From: Auanema rhodensis
Taxonomy: Eukaryota; Nematoda; Chromadorea; Rhabditida; Rhabditidae
Assembly: GCA_964057225.1 (NCBI GenBank)
Contig: OZ059894.1
Span: 14,394,131 to 14,458,130 of the forward strand
Length of the DNA: 64,000 bases
Direction: 5' to 3'
The notes beneath the pieces were generated by a model. The model saw nothing but the letters and a program-made list of their open reading frames with translations. It ran no database searches and was not told where the DNA came from. The stretch's first letter is position 1; each line of letters starts with the position of its first letter. Below are positions 30,500-43,721 of this stretch, in pieces. The translations under genes were made by a program, and so were the position numbers.

Positions 30500-32527
30500 A
30501 TGGGTTCGACTGAAGGAGGGGGCGCCTCTGCCGAAGGCGTCGCTTGGCCGAACCGTAAGGAAGCTTATAAATTAGAAAATGAGGCTATTGGTATCGGCGC
30601 TACAGCAACAGTGTATAAGGTATCTTGTGACTAGTCTTTTATTCAATATTGTGAAATTGTTTCAGGCTCTTTGCGTGCCACGGAATGAAAAATGCGCTAT
30701 TAAGTGCATTAACCTTGAAAAATGCCAAACCTCCGTTGATGAGCTAAGTCATGAAATTCAGGTTCTTTTAACTATATGAAGAACTTATGGAATAATATTG
30801 CAAATTTCAGGCCATGTATCTGTGCTCTCACCCTAATGTCGTAAATTACTATACATCTTTTGTCGTTGGTGAAGAATTATGGGTTGTCATGCGGTTATTA
30901 AGTTGTGGTTCTATGCTAGACATATTAAAAAGAAAGATTAAGGTTAGTTTCTTATTTTACTGATATTAATGTATTCTTTTCTGTTATACACTTCATCAAT
31001 TTCAGGCTATTGGCAAAGAGCAAGCCATGCATGGCGTTCTTGATGAAACCACAATAGCTACCGTACTCCGCGAAGTGCTTAAAGGCTTGGATTATTTCCA
31101 TTCTAGTGGCCAAGTTCATCGTGATATTAAGGTTTTGAAAATTGTTTTTTCCATCCCATGTATGATTTTTAATATGCAGGCCGGTAATATATTACTTGCT
31201 GATGACGGCTCTGTACAAATCGCCGATTTTGGAGTATCGGGTTGGTTGGCAGCTTCAGGAGGTGATCTTTCTAGACAAGTATTTCAAAAACGCAATTGAA
31301 ATATATCTAATTCAACTAATTTTTAGAAAGTACGGCACACCTTCGTCGGAACACCCTGCTGGTTTGTTTTTCATTTCTGTTTTTTAGATATGCTGAAAAA
31401 CAACTTTAGGATGGCTCCAGAAGTAATGGAACAGGTTCAAGGATATGATTTCAAGGCTGACATTTGGAGCCTGGGTATCTTAGCTATCGAACTTGCTACC
31501 GGAACTGCGCCCTATCATAAATTCCCTCCCATGAAAGTAATATTATACAGTATTTTTGGATTAGAATCTCAATAATTTAGGTCTTAATGCTCACACTGCA
31601 AAATGATCCTCCAACATTGGAAACAAATGCCGAAAGAAAAGATCAATATAAAAATTATGGAAAATCTTTTAGAGCTTTGATAAAAGACTGCCTTCAAGTA
31701 ATATTTTTCTTCCGGTTGGTATGAGTAATCGATGTTTTTATTTGAGAAAGATCCTACGAAACGCCCAACAGCTGCAGAACTATTGAAATATTCTTTCTTC
31801 AAAAAAGCCAAGGATAAAAAACATCTCGTCCATGCTCTCATTGAGAACTTGGCTGCTGTACCAGTTATCAGTCATCATAGTAGTGCTAAAAAGGTTGAAA
31901 CAAATTGGAGATATGAAATATTTTATTAATTATCTCAGGTTGCTTCCGGAAAACTTAAAAAGGATAAGGATGGCAATTGGGAATTTGAGTATGATTCACC
32001 ACCGGGAACAGATGAATCTAGTGATGAAGAAGAACCTCGTGCAAAAGAGAGCGATTCTGCTCCTCCAGTACAACCATCCATAGAAGGGGAACCCCAAACA
32101 TTGAATCTGGTTAGTGATAATAGGATTATTATCAATAATAAGCCATGTTTCTAGGTTTTACGTGTTAGGAATCAACAACGTGAACTGAATGATATTAAGT
32201 TTGATTATACACCAACAGCTGATACCGGTTCGTGTTGTAGTGAGGAATACTTCATAATTCTTTCTATTTAGTTGACGGAATAGCTCATGAACTTGTCACA
32301 GCTGAATTAATAGATTGCCATGACTTGGTGATAGTAGCCGCTAATTTACAAAAATTGATTATAAACGCCCAGCAAAAGTGTGACCGGAAGTCTGTAACGT
32401 TTGCTTTAAACTCTGGAGTAGCCCCCAATGAGGTAGTTTTATAGTTTGTTTAAGCGCAAAGTAATTTTTTCAGGTTCCTGATGAGCGAACACTTACTGGA
32501 TTCGCCCAGATCTCGCTTATAGACTGA
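30500..32527 (+). CDS. gck-3: OSR1/SPAK-type Ste20 kinase, 13 exons
   Basis: Kinase activated by WNK that controls cation-chloride cotransporters and cell volume (family knowledge; C. elegans gck-3, fly frayed). Exons: 30500-30619, 30666-30761, 30811-30942, 31006-31131, 31180-31278, 31327-31361, 31410-31536, 31581-31697, 31747-31893, 31939-32109, 32155-32227, 32272-32432, 32474-32527; about 485 aa. Visible: [13 protein letters not shown], lysine in [29 protein letters not shown], a complete T-loop [19 protein letters not shown], and [18 protein letters not shown]. The C-terminal CCT/PASK domain reads [20 protein letters not shown]...[14 protein letters not shown]...LTGFAQISL and binds RFxV motifs. 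The acidic linker (SDEEEP) matches the family. Exon 6 is only 35 nt and carries the WNK-targeted threonine region. The acceptor of exon 9 reads TTTGAG. Confidence 0.96.
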
Positions 32528-34038
32528 TATCAAATGTCGCGTTCATTTCAATCCAAATTTTGAAATTCCCCATAACTGATATTGTCAAGATTGGTTAATG
32601 AATCATATTTAAGCTGGCATCTTGATTCAGATGAAAAAAAAATATTTTTATTTTGAATGTGGCGCTTCTTCTAGCTTTCGCGCATCCAGGATACTCAGCC
32701 TCACCATAAATTTAAAAAATCCATTCCATCGAACTCTTAGAATTTTTATGCTTTTAGGTTTAAATTGTAATTTTTCTATATAAGGGATACAGAGTCGCGA
32801 GCTGATATCAGTTTTATTTATTATTGTCTCATGTTCAGTTCAGTAAGAGTTTTTATAAATAAAATTTGTTGATTTTGAGTTCAATGCTTCGATATTTTTC
32901 ATATTATCATGTAATATTTAAAAGAGTTGAGACATAATTATGTGGAACAACAATCAAAAATCGGTTTATCTATTCTTATGACTGTTGTGTATTGTATGCG
33001 TCTGGACTGCTTTTGTACTTCAAGTGAACTGTGGCGTGGACGTAAAGTTCAATTGACCTTGTAGCCATCACTAACAAGTAATATGGTATAATACATGAAT
33101 TTAACTGTTTTCACAGTTTTAATGGTTTTCTGCATAATCTTTGTTCAATTTGTTTATATTTCGTGTATAATACTTAAGTGCATTCATCTATTAAAGCATA
33201 ACAATATAAAAACTTCTTTTCAATCAACACATTGATAGAAGAAAGAGAGTATATAAAAATATTTATTATAAAACAATATTTACGAAAAATAAATTTTTTT
33301 ATGTAATATATTTTAAAATTATGAAATACGGTAAGAAAGGGTTAATGTCAGAAGATGACATAGTTAAGATGATGACGTATTTAATCATCTCTCACAATTC
33401 ATATGACTTCCATCAAATATCAAAGCCAAAAGAATTCATGCTAACTTGTTATAATATATGAATACTGAATATATTTAACTTATAAAATATATATTATTGA
33501 TAATATTGAGGGTATTGTGTTTTGTCATATACATTCATACAGATATATAGCAAAACTGGAGATGCACAAGCATGATCAAATTAAATATAAATTAAGATGT
33601 TAAATTATTATAAAATACATATAAATTAACATTTATTTTCATTTGTTTAAAAGCAGATCAATAACATTTGAATAAATAAATAATAATAATGAAAGACAGG
33701 CAACATGAATGCGTGTTGTTTTAACTCAAGCGAGTGAGAATATATTGCAAAACCAATATGGTATACGGTAAGTATGAGCATAACTTCAATAAGGTTTAGT
33801 ACTCTGCTTAAGTATAAATTACTTTAGAACATTGAAGAACGACTAGTTCATTGTATTATTTTATAACGTCTAATTTGTATCAGACTACGGTAGAAATGAT
33901 TGGGCAATACTATATAAGGGAAATGACGTCACGGAACCAAACATAAATAAATAGAACATATGGATAGGTTGAGAGATAGAGGGAATTTTTGGGGGGAAAT
34001 AAACAAGGAAAGATACCCGTAGGGCTAGCGAAGACAGG
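32528..34038. other. Spacer between convergent genes
   Basis: About 1.5 kb of AT-rich sequence containing the 3' UTRs of the OSR1-type kinase (plus) and the eight-Cys secreted protein (minus). No exon pattern seen. Confidence 0.5.
32858..32863 (+). terminator. Candidate polyadenylation signal
   Basis: AATAAA about 330 bases after the kinase stop, followed by TG-rich sequence. Confidence 0.5.
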
Positions 34039-37000
34039 TTACTTGCCAGTATTCGTCATGTAATGAATGGATTGGAACCAGCGGTTGGGCTGGAAACGGT
34101 TCCAGAATCCAGGCTCTGTAAAAGCAATATCGTTAGCTACTGCTGGTAAAGCTGCAGTACAGACAGATAGTCAAAGTGAAATAAATATTTTGTTAGAAAG
34201 GTTTTTTTGAATTTATTGAACTATTAGTTTAGAATTGATTAATCGGTTATGTTTTTTCAAGCTTGTTATGTTTTTGAGTTTTTGGTTAATGAACTATCAT
34301 ATCTAGTGTATAGAAACCGTTTCAGTTAAAAAATAGTAGTATTGTACATGCTTATCGTAGATCTACATTATTAGGTTCAAAGCTTTTGTTATATTTGAGA
34401 TTATACTCTTATACTTTTCTAAGAATATCTGTTAATGATACGAGAAGAGCTTTAGATCGTGCCGTTACTTTAGACATCCACACATCCATACCTTGTTCTG
34501 TATGCTGATCAATTGGCTTTTGGAAAGCTAGCTCTGGTCCTTGTGGAGGAGGCACAGTCACCGGTATTGGTTTGAATGTATGTTTTACGCTCTTCTCAGT
34601 TGGGTTTTTCTGAGTTTTCTGTTCAACTTGCTTCTTCTCAGATTTTCCGCCTTTAGACTTGCTACGCTTGCTGAAAGTAGAAGATATGTTTTGAAAGTTG
34701 TCTTATTGTACGTTGTCGTTGGTGGAAGAGTTGTAGGTTCTTCTTCTGATTTCTCCGTTACATCTTCCTCTTCTTCTGGCTCAACAGATTCTTCTGGTAG
34801 AGATACCTAGAGAATACATAATTATGATGATTGAGAAAGCATCAACAGTAATCCAACCTGCGTGGTTTCTTCAGATTTTTCAGTTTCATTTTCTTCTCCA
34901 CTAATTGGGGCATTAGTGGTTGAAAGAAGTTTTTGCCAGAATGGAATATATTTAGCTGTTGGTTTTCCTTTTTGTCCAACAGTGAATCTGCAAAAGTACA
35001 CAATTATTCCTTGATCTATGAATAAAAAACAATTACTTGTCCCAAATATTGCCCTTGGTAGTTGTTATATCGGGCTCAGCTGTAGTTGTAGCAGCGGTTG
35101 GCTTACTCTTTGGCCTTGGTGAAGCTCTCTTCTTTTCCTGGCTCGGGGGCTGAAAAAAATTTCAATGATTATAATTCTGAATAAGTAAACGGAATGAGCA
35201 TGCAGAACACATATCCGTTTCTTGACGTGCAAAACTGATAAAAGCTATAATTCTAGCAAGAAGCAACAAACTTCATCTCACCAATAGATGATGATTTACT
35301 TGCAAATATATGGGATACCTGTTGTTTTCTTGACTTCTTGCTAGCTTTTGTAGGTGACGCCGTTGTTGTTGTAGTAGTTGTCGTCGTTTCTTCAACTTCT
35401 TCAGATGTAGAAGCCACCAATTCCTCTTCGTCTGGAGTGGGCTCAGTTGTGGCCGCGGCGGCTGGTGTAGTTGGACGTCGTGTCAGCAATCTCAGGCGAT
35501 TCAACTAAGATCATATCATTTCATGCAGGTATTTTTGGCTGTTTCGAATCAATACAAAACTGATTGTGAATAACTGGGCAAAACAGCCAAAAAAATGCGA
35601 AAAACTAAATAAACGGAGTTCAAAACGGACTTCCTTATTTCTTACACAACAAAGGCAAGGTAGTCACATGCTAAAGCTGAAGACAAAAAAAGCGGAAATA
35701 GATGCTTCATTCTCTTATAGAGAGCCGGATAGGTAAAATAACGAAAAATAGGTTTGTTTGCCATAAAGGTTTCAGATTCAAAACAATTTTGATATAAACA
35801 TACTCTGGTAGTTTTTTCTACTACAGTGTCTTCTTCATCAATAATTGCAGCATTCAATAAGCCTGTTTGAGTATTACATATTGTTGTAGCATAACATCTG
35901 GATATCATCTAAAAAAATTCAAAAAAATGTTACAAAATATCGGTAAATGCTTGTTCACTTGATGAATGTAAGCTTTAGCCTTGTATGCATCCTTTCGATA
36001 TTTGGCTATGAAAGTTTCAAAAGTGCCCGACTGGCGACAATATGCAGCATCCGAAGCATCTTGACATTTGAATGACATTTTTTCCCCTGAAATTTAGAAA
36101 AAAAAATAGTTCTTGAGCTTGTTTATCTGACCTCTTTCATGACAATAGTTGAAGCACATGACACCAAAGCCGAGCTGTTGACAGGCTCCATGACGAGCTT
36201 TGTAAATGGAAGAACAGGTCTTCTTATACTAAATTGTATTGTAATTTATTATTATAAGCTGACATGGTGAGTGTCTAACCTGGAAGTTGCTTCCCACGGG
36301 CTCCTTAGCTCCCGATTTTGGTAAAACCCAAGTCTTGTCAAGAGCTCGAATAAGTTTGTTCAAACGCTCCACGTCAATAGACTCACTACGTCCGGGGCTT
36401 TGAGCCTATAATTGTTTGATGTAATCATCGTCATCTCTTCAATTTTGTTCCTCCGTAGAAGGGATGATCAGTCAATAAATGAAAAATGAAGAAAAAAGGC
36501 AAATAAGATTGAATCATTAAATTTGAGTTTAATTAAAGTAAGTTTATCACTGTATTTTTTCGTGTATAGATGTATATCGAAATCACGCAGATACTTGAAC
36601 TTCAAAAGTTTTAAGCTGTTTAACTTAAACTCACCACATTCTTACTAGCTGTTCTAGCTGGGGCTTGAGCGATACTTAATCTAGATTTAGTCTGTTCGAT
36701 AGCACGATTTACAGCAGCTTGACGAGATTCTGGAATAAACATATTCTTCATTGATGACTGTAAATATATTATTCTTGAAAAAAATCTGATTTTTTACTCA
36801 AACATTTCCAGAAAAAAAGTTCAAAGTTAATTGAACAATCTAAGCTTTTTTCAAATTATATAATCTGTTTTTCTCGGCTGAGTTAAAAGCCTTGCGAAGC
36901 TTATTTAGAATCGATGACGATCAGGAAGAATAGTGAGAAAACGGCTAAGTCAACATAACGAGTAGAGTTAAGACAGAGGAACTTGGGTGTGAAAGAGCGA

Positions 37001-38475
37001 TAAAATTTTTTTTCTCCCTGCTTTCCTACTTTAAGAGCATTTTATGAAAAGTGTATAAGTGGCAACCGTTTATGAAATTTGAATAAAATGGTCTTTGATT
37101 TAAACTATACAAGGCTGGCTTGAAGTACTAATAAATCAACATGCTTATGCTTGTACAGCTGACAATATCATATTCAAACTGTCATGAAACTCTCGTACGA
37201 CGGCTCTCTTCTCTCAGTTGTCGTTGTTGTTGTCATACTCATCTTCACCTTATTATTATTCGTCTTCTTCTTCTCTTTCACTTGACGATTTTGCTCAATG
37301 CTTCTCGTTTCTGCGTGACCATGGCACTCAAGTTTGACTTTATTTCGTCTGGGGTAGAAGGGTTGTTTGCGGAAAACTAGCTTCTAACCAATGAAGAAGG
37401 GGCTTGCTATCCTCCTTCCGACGATGGACCTAACTGACCACGCGACGAACTCTCTGTCTTTCTCTTACAAAGCCTCTTCTCCCCCTACATATCTCTCTCA
37501 CTTCTCTTTCTTAGATTTCCCTGTAGATCTATCTCTCATCCAACTCTACTAACTGTGTGCATATGTATGCTCGACATATGAAACTACGTGTGATGAATAA
37601 ATAGAAGAACATGCGCTTCAGGGTCTTCCGTTGAATTGTACCCCAAATATGTTTCTTCTTTTCATTGTATTCCGAGCAAGTTATATCTCACGGCTCAAAC
37701 CAAATTAATTAAAAGTGTTTTACATCTCTCTCAAAATGAATGGAAATACTATCCAAAGTATGTCTCTCAAATCATGAATCAAAGAATTCTTGAAACTCTT
37801 CAGCATGGGGATAGTTTTTGAATTATGATTCTTGGCGCAAAGCATAGTTTCGATGAAAAAACCAGTCCAATAAAATTTCCGACCACAGTTTCGACGAGCC
37901 ATGAATAGGTAAGAAAAAAACTTTCTTCTGAACTTCAAGGCGGATTAACACGAAAAATGATCGTCTTGGTGAAGCAAATACACGAGTCATAGTATTCAAA
38001 AATAGATATAAACGTCATTGCTTGTCAAAAGGTGTGAACGAGCAGTTTTTGAAGTTTATCCTCCAAATAAGGTTCAGAATTGAAAATGTTTGTATTGGAG
38101 AGAAAGGAAAACTAAAACAACTATTGTTTTCTCAAATTTGAATCGTGTTATCTCACAAAACTAAGAACTATAGCGAAGACAATTGAAAAAGAACTAAGCT
38201 GAGAAGGTGATCGCAAAACAGTCATAGCACAAAAATGCGATCAAAACCATTGAAGTAAAAGAAATGTGAAACCGGAAAAAAATTGACAGTGATAAAGTAT
38301 GATTATTGGCTATTCAAAAGAGATATAGAAAAGCTTATCGTACTAAGATGATACAACTCATTATATTGAAAAGATATCTCATAAGAATAATAAATATGAA
38401 ATATGAAATACTATACTTACCAGCTCCAGCAGAAACAGTTCCCAGTAAAAGGGAAGTAAGAAGTATTAGACGCAT
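34039..38475 (-). CDS. Secreted Thr/Glu-rich eight-cysteine protein, unknown family, 12 exons
   Basis: Exons on the minus strand: 38475-38421, 36729-36635, 36405-36280, 36228-36132, 36086-35959, 35908-35804, 35504-35319, 35149-35037, 34987-34858, 34806-34712, 34670-34492, 34115-34039; 461 aa, frame kept at every junction. Residues 1-16 are a signal peptide ([16 protein letters not shown]). A helical basic segment follows ([18 protein letters not shown]), then a W-P segment, then an eight-cysteine region at about residues 95-190 (TCSS, GACQQ, VMCFNYC, FKCQ, AYCR, SRCY, TICN). The rest is Thr/Glu/Pro/Lys-rich with (T)9 and acidic runs, mucin-like and probably O-glycosylated. The C-end is aromatic and basic ([11 protein letters not shown]). 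No transmembrane segment. I do not recognise the cysteine pattern. Intron 1 is about 1.7 kb. The exon 2 acceptor was chosen because only it keeps the frame after the signal-peptide exon. Possibly cuticle or extracellular matrix; that is inference. Confidence 0.8.
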
Positions 38476-40640
38476 GGTTAACTGGTACTGCTACTGTGTT
38501 TGATTGAAACTCTATGAATAAGAGAAGTATTTAAGTGAAAGATAAAAAATATTTCTGATTTGACAAGGTATGTGTACAGATGAATCGCAAAGAAGTTTAT
38601 AAAACAAATTATAAAATCGGAATTTAGACTATGAGGGAATGTGGAGCACTTGAATCCTCCACCCACCACGACAGGCACCTATCGCACACAGTTTGGTGAG
38701 GGAAGAAGAAGCTGCTAGTTGTATGCGCCCCAGGGCTCGAGAGGCGGAGTCTGAGTGGACAAGGTGACCCCGGGAGGCTGCTCTCGGAGGGCTGGACTGT
38801 GAGGAGACCGTTTGACCGCTAGAGGAGAGAAAAGAACGCGTTCGGTGAGAGAGAGACAATAATTGGATGAGAGAAAAACGAGAGAAGAATTCAATGTAGA
38901 CAAGCCTGGCTGAACAGTGAAATGACGGATAAAGGTGATGAGGACAGACGTCGGTGAAGGATAACACGCTCAGTCACGATATCAGCATATACCCCAAGAA
39001 TAAAGAGCAGTGATGAGAGAAAAAGGTGATGAGAGAGAAAGCTAATGTGTGGAAAGGACAAGATGAGAAAGCCAAAAGAAAAGAAATCTCAAAAGATAGA
39101 AAGAACGGTAGTATGAATACCGTGGGAGAGAGATGGAAAGAGAAGAAGGGATAACGAAATTACCGAGCAAAAGAGTTTGATCTCACATCTGAAACTGACT
39201 TATCCAAGTGTCCAGATAATTGGGACATGACAGATATTGAATCCAAGAGCAGATGATATGCATTTTCACACACAAAGGACAATAGAATGTTTAAGAAATC
39301 AAATATTAGCAGAACCTGGAATAAAAATGATGATCTTTCAGAATTTTAAAAGCCTAATGATATTATGATTTCATCAATTTACATATCCATACACACATGA
39401 GCACACACATGTGCACATGCACATACCCATGCACGCATCCAGTACTAGCACACAAAGATCTCTTGATCATGCAACAATTCCTATATAGTATAGTATACAA
39501 TAATAACTAATATATTAAAATATGAAAATGAATACCATTTCAATCAATAATCGTTTAAATAATTAGAATAATATTTAAATTTTCGCGTGTACATTCACGT
39601 CATACTTTGGTTATGTTAAATTCCGTGAACGGTTTGCATTCTTCAACTTAATAATGTGTTCCCTTTGATTTATACAAAACGATTTTCGTTAAAATTATAA
39701 TTTTTTATGGTTTTCGAAAAAAATAGAAAAAGAGGAATGCAAAAATTTTGTTTGGCAACTAAAAAGTTTTGAAAGTTTGGAGAATATTGAACAAGTGGCT
39801 TGTACTAAAATTCGTCTTGAGCCTTTTAGCCGATTTATCAAATTCTAACAACAACCAAGAAATTTTCAAGAGCTGCGAGAAAGGCTGAAATATCTACGTA
39901 TCTTATCTTTTGTTCTTTTTTGCGAATATTCTCTTTTTTTCCACATTTATCTTTTCTCGTACGTGATTTCAAGATAAGTCCGACACTCCCAGTTAACAGC
40001 ATTGTGCTTGAAGAACACGGGGTGCTCAGAACTTCCACTCAACGTAGTATTTTACATCTAAAAAAGGGAAAGCGACTTCATTGATCAAATTTAGAAAATG
40101 ATAAGAGCTAACGTCCAATCATTGAGCAAAGAGATATGTTAGCTGAAGAACATAATAAAGATGCTTATTGTAGTGAATGATAAACAAAAATTTTTAAAAG
40201 TTTATTGAATCTTGTTCTAAACATCTAAAAATAACTCAATTTTAACCTTTGATTTAAGATTGAACAGAGATCCTTGATTCAATACTTAAGTACTAAACTA
40301 TCTCACACGTTTATCGTACATGTTGCCAAGTTCAGTACAAAGTCACCCATGGAACGATCCTAAATGATTTTTAAAAAAATGAAAGTACGAGCTATTTCTT
40401 TCTCGTATCTAAATGGAAGTTTTTTTTTTATATTCAGATGGTCTCTCTATAATATGAAAATGAGACCAAAAGATAAGTAATAGAGATCCGGTAACAAATC
40501 TAGATCTGATTATGATCTTTAGCGTTGTCTTTGAAAGACTACATGACAATAGCCCTTAAGCAACGTTCATAGATTCCTACATTGTTTCGTTAGAAATTAG
40601 AAAAATTTAAACTTTTTTTATTCATTGAAATCAACTAAAA
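38476..40640. other. Divergent intergenic region with GC-richer island
   Basis: Between the secreted-protein gene (minus) and the transporter (plus). A block at about 38640-38840 is clearly richer in G and C than its surroundings and lies just upstream of the secreted-protein start, so it may be its promoter. A purine-rich GAGA stretch follows to about 39160. A CA-rich stretch lies at 39391-39440. Open frames on the minus strand in the GC-richer block are compositional. Confidence 0.45.
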
Positions 40641-43271
40641 ATGAATGAATCCACTTATAAATATTTGGGTTTACTCTTACTTACTATTCAACAAGCCAGG
40701 TATTCTTCTTTAACCTTTTTTTTCTTTTTGTAATAACCCATTTTAGTATGCCATTAATGGCAAGATATTCACGATATAGAGATGAATCTGAAATATTTTT
40801 TACAACTGTTAATGTCTTTGTGATGGAAGTGATTAAGTTAATTGTTTGTTCAATTATTATGATTTATACAGTGAAATCATTAGGAAAGTATGTTTAACTT
40901 CAATACGCTTTCCTTCTTAAAATTTTGTATTTTTAGATTTGTAAAAGATTTGAAAGTTGCAGTTTATGATAATCCAACAGAAACTTTAAAAGTTTGTGTT
41001 CCTGCTCTCATTTATACTGTGCAGAATAATTTGTACTATATTGCTCTCACCCATCTAGAAGCTACAACATTTTGCGTAAGTTCTTATTCGATTTTGAGGA
41101 GAGAAAAAAAAAAGAAAAAAACTGAAACGATTATGTGAGAAGTGAACCGGAATGTACATATATGTATATAGTTGCTATCTTTTTTTATGAAATAAAGAAA
41201 AACTATTTTTAAGGTCTGAGACAGTCTGTCATTCTCATCTGTTTTGTTTTTGCTGTGCTAAAAAAAATTTGTTTTGTTTAGAAACAAAGAGAATATAAAA
41301 ACGGTAGGGAATGTATTTGCTCGTTTTCATGAAACCTCACATACTGTCCAGCAAATAAGAAACGAAATAGAGAGAAAGACAGATGAATCGTTTATAAGAA
41401 AGAGAGAGATATAGAGAATATGAGAGAAAAGAATCAAGACGATTCATAAGGAGCGAAAACTTCAAAAGATAAACACAAGATTATATGGAACTATTGAACA
41501 TTATTGACTGCACATTTCTTTGTATAATCTTCTATTAAATGAACATTTATGAAGAAATATCTGTTGCAATATACAGGAAAATACAATTATAGTAGTATTA
41601 GCTGAAATATTAAAAAAGAATTTGTAAAATATAAATTGAATACAACAGAAATTATATTTCAACTTCATGAAACTGTTTGAAATTTATCCATAGAGTTTAC
41701 CAGCCTTCCAACTTTCAAGTTACTCATTTTTTTAGAAAATGGAATTATAAAAATATAAAAAATATATTATTTTTAAAATTACAAGATAACATAACAAAAC
41801 TTTATATTTTAGATTGCATATCAAATGAAAATTTTTACAACAGCAATTTTGATGTATTTCTTATTAGGAAAGCGATTATCATCAAAGCAATGGACAGCTT
41901 TGCTCATTTTAGTTATAGGTATTATATAATTCAAATTTCATTTAAATTGTTTTATTATGATTTTAGGAGTTATCGATGTTCAATTAGTTTATTCTCCTCC
42001 AACTAGTAAATCGGGTGTTGAACAAAATCCTGTACTTGGCTTCGTTTGTGTAGTTGTCATGTGTTTTACATCAGCTTTCGCAGGTTTCGTTATGAATTTT
42101 TTATATTAATGATGATGGTTATGATACTTTTCTTTTTTTTTCTTTTTAGGTGTATATTTGGAAAAAGTTTTAAAGGAAAGTACCACCTCTGTTTGGATGC
42201 AAAACATTCGAATTGCTCTGATAGGCTTGCCCATCTCATTCATGTCCATGTGGTACTACGATTGGGAGAACATCCAACAATGTAAGCAAGAGTTCAAATT
42301 GAAAACAAATATTCAAAATTTCTACAACATCTGACGAAACCTGATCAGATCGGAACCGACAACTTCAATGTTGTTGATGGAATACAATAGGTAGCGACAG
42401 TCGCTTGAACCATTACAGCTATAGCTACGAGACCTCTCTCCTGCTCTCTCAATATTTCTCTCTCATCAACTGCGAATATCTACATATAAGAAACATCATC
42501 GACAGTACCGCAGTTGCTGTGTCCTGTTTGACAAACCTTATTTGGTCCTCCTCTATATCTTTTTGAAACGAAACCACCCTCAGACATGCGCAATATAAAG
42601 AGCATTGTGCTCTAGAGGTCGAGAAAAATGAAGCTTTTGTTGGCAAGAAAGAATGAAAGAAAGATCAATCTGTTGCAATTTGCGTTAAGATAAATAAAAG
42701 GTCAAGAGCGATTAGAACCGTTGACATCTTGAAAAAGGTGCGAGTTTTTAAGAAAAAAAACGAAAAAATGATTCAAAGCAAATAAGTCAAACGAATTAAG
42801 ATCACACCCTATCTCTTGATTTTTTATTTCAACTCGAAACAGGCTCTTATTCCTTTGAAAACATTTTTTTTTCCAGATGGTGCTTTCCGCGGTTGGGATT
42901 TGTTGGTCATCTGCTTGACCGTAACCAATTCAGTTGGAGGACTTCTCATTTCGATAGTCATCAAATATGCTGATAATATTTTGAAAGCTTATGCTCAAGT
43001 ATGGCGATTGCAGAAAAAAATAAGACAAAAGATATTTCAGAGTATGGCTATTATTGGAGCTGCCATTGGATCATGGTTACTGTTTGATTTCACACCTGGA
43101 TTCTTCTTTATTGCTGGATCTGCACTTGTTATTGTTTCAATTATAATGTACACAACTAATCCTTACAAACATGATTCAATTCAATTTGATTTCAAACGAT
43201 TTATCAATAATAATGAGAAAAACAGCAATAATCTGTTGATGATTAAGCCCACAAAAGGCTTAGCATTATGA
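40641..43271 (+). CDS. SLC35A-family nucleotide-sugar transporter, 8 exons
   Basis: Golgi antiporter that brings UDP-sugars into the lumen in exchange for UMP (family knowledge). Exons: 40641-40699, 40747-40887, 40937-41075, 41813-41918, 41967-42083, 42150-42281, 42877-42998, 43041-43271; about 348 aa, ten hydrophobic segments. Diagnostic strings: VPALIYTVQNNLYYIALTHL, AYQMKIFTTAILMYFLLGKR, AFAGVYLEKVLKESTTSVWM, ISIVIKYADNILKAYAQ. These are closest to SLC35A3/A2 (UDP-GlcNAc, UDP-Gal), but substrate cannot be fixed from sequence. The 42-nt intron 42999-43040 is in frame and stop-free; I treat it as an intron because the NILK-AYAQ-SMAIIGA join is conserved and the insert is basic (WRLQKKIRQK). 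First gene of a same-strand cluster. Confidence 0.93.
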
Positions 43272-43721
43272 TTTCCAGAAGGTATGAAAGAAGAATTTTT
43301 TTCTAATATAAGATAACTTATAAATCAAGTACCTATTAATATAATTATAGTTGCTGATGTTAATTTTTTATATCTTTATCAGAAATACTTAAAATATTTT
43401 TGGAAATGCCTTAAATAATTTTATTTCGCAACCGCTTGTTATTTTAATTTCAAAAAAATGAAAGAAAAGTATTTCATGTACAAGTTATAGTCAATTAACT
43501 CATTCAGCATTGAAAATCATAAAGTGTTAATCTAATTATGATGTCGTTTACAAAATGAATATGAATTATAATAATATATTTCAAACATATATGAGATAAA
43601 TTATCAAAATATAGTATGAATATAAAAAAGGACAATATACTACAAATTAATGTAGTCATAGTGTGCGAATGTGTTTTTGAAAGAAGAACATAGTAAAATT
43701 ATTATTATTATATGTAAATCT

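Noticed and set aside
34541-34810. 89-codon plus-strand frame
   Set aside because: Antisense shadow of the secreted eight-Cys gene exons 10-11.
38629-38967. 112-codon minus-strand frame in GC-richer DNA
   Set aside because: Overlapping frames are open together, Ser-rich and without domain; judged a promoter-like island.
42999-43040. Extra 14 residues in the transporter
   Set aside because: The insert is basic and interrupts the conserved last-helix region; it has GT-AG ends and typical intron length.
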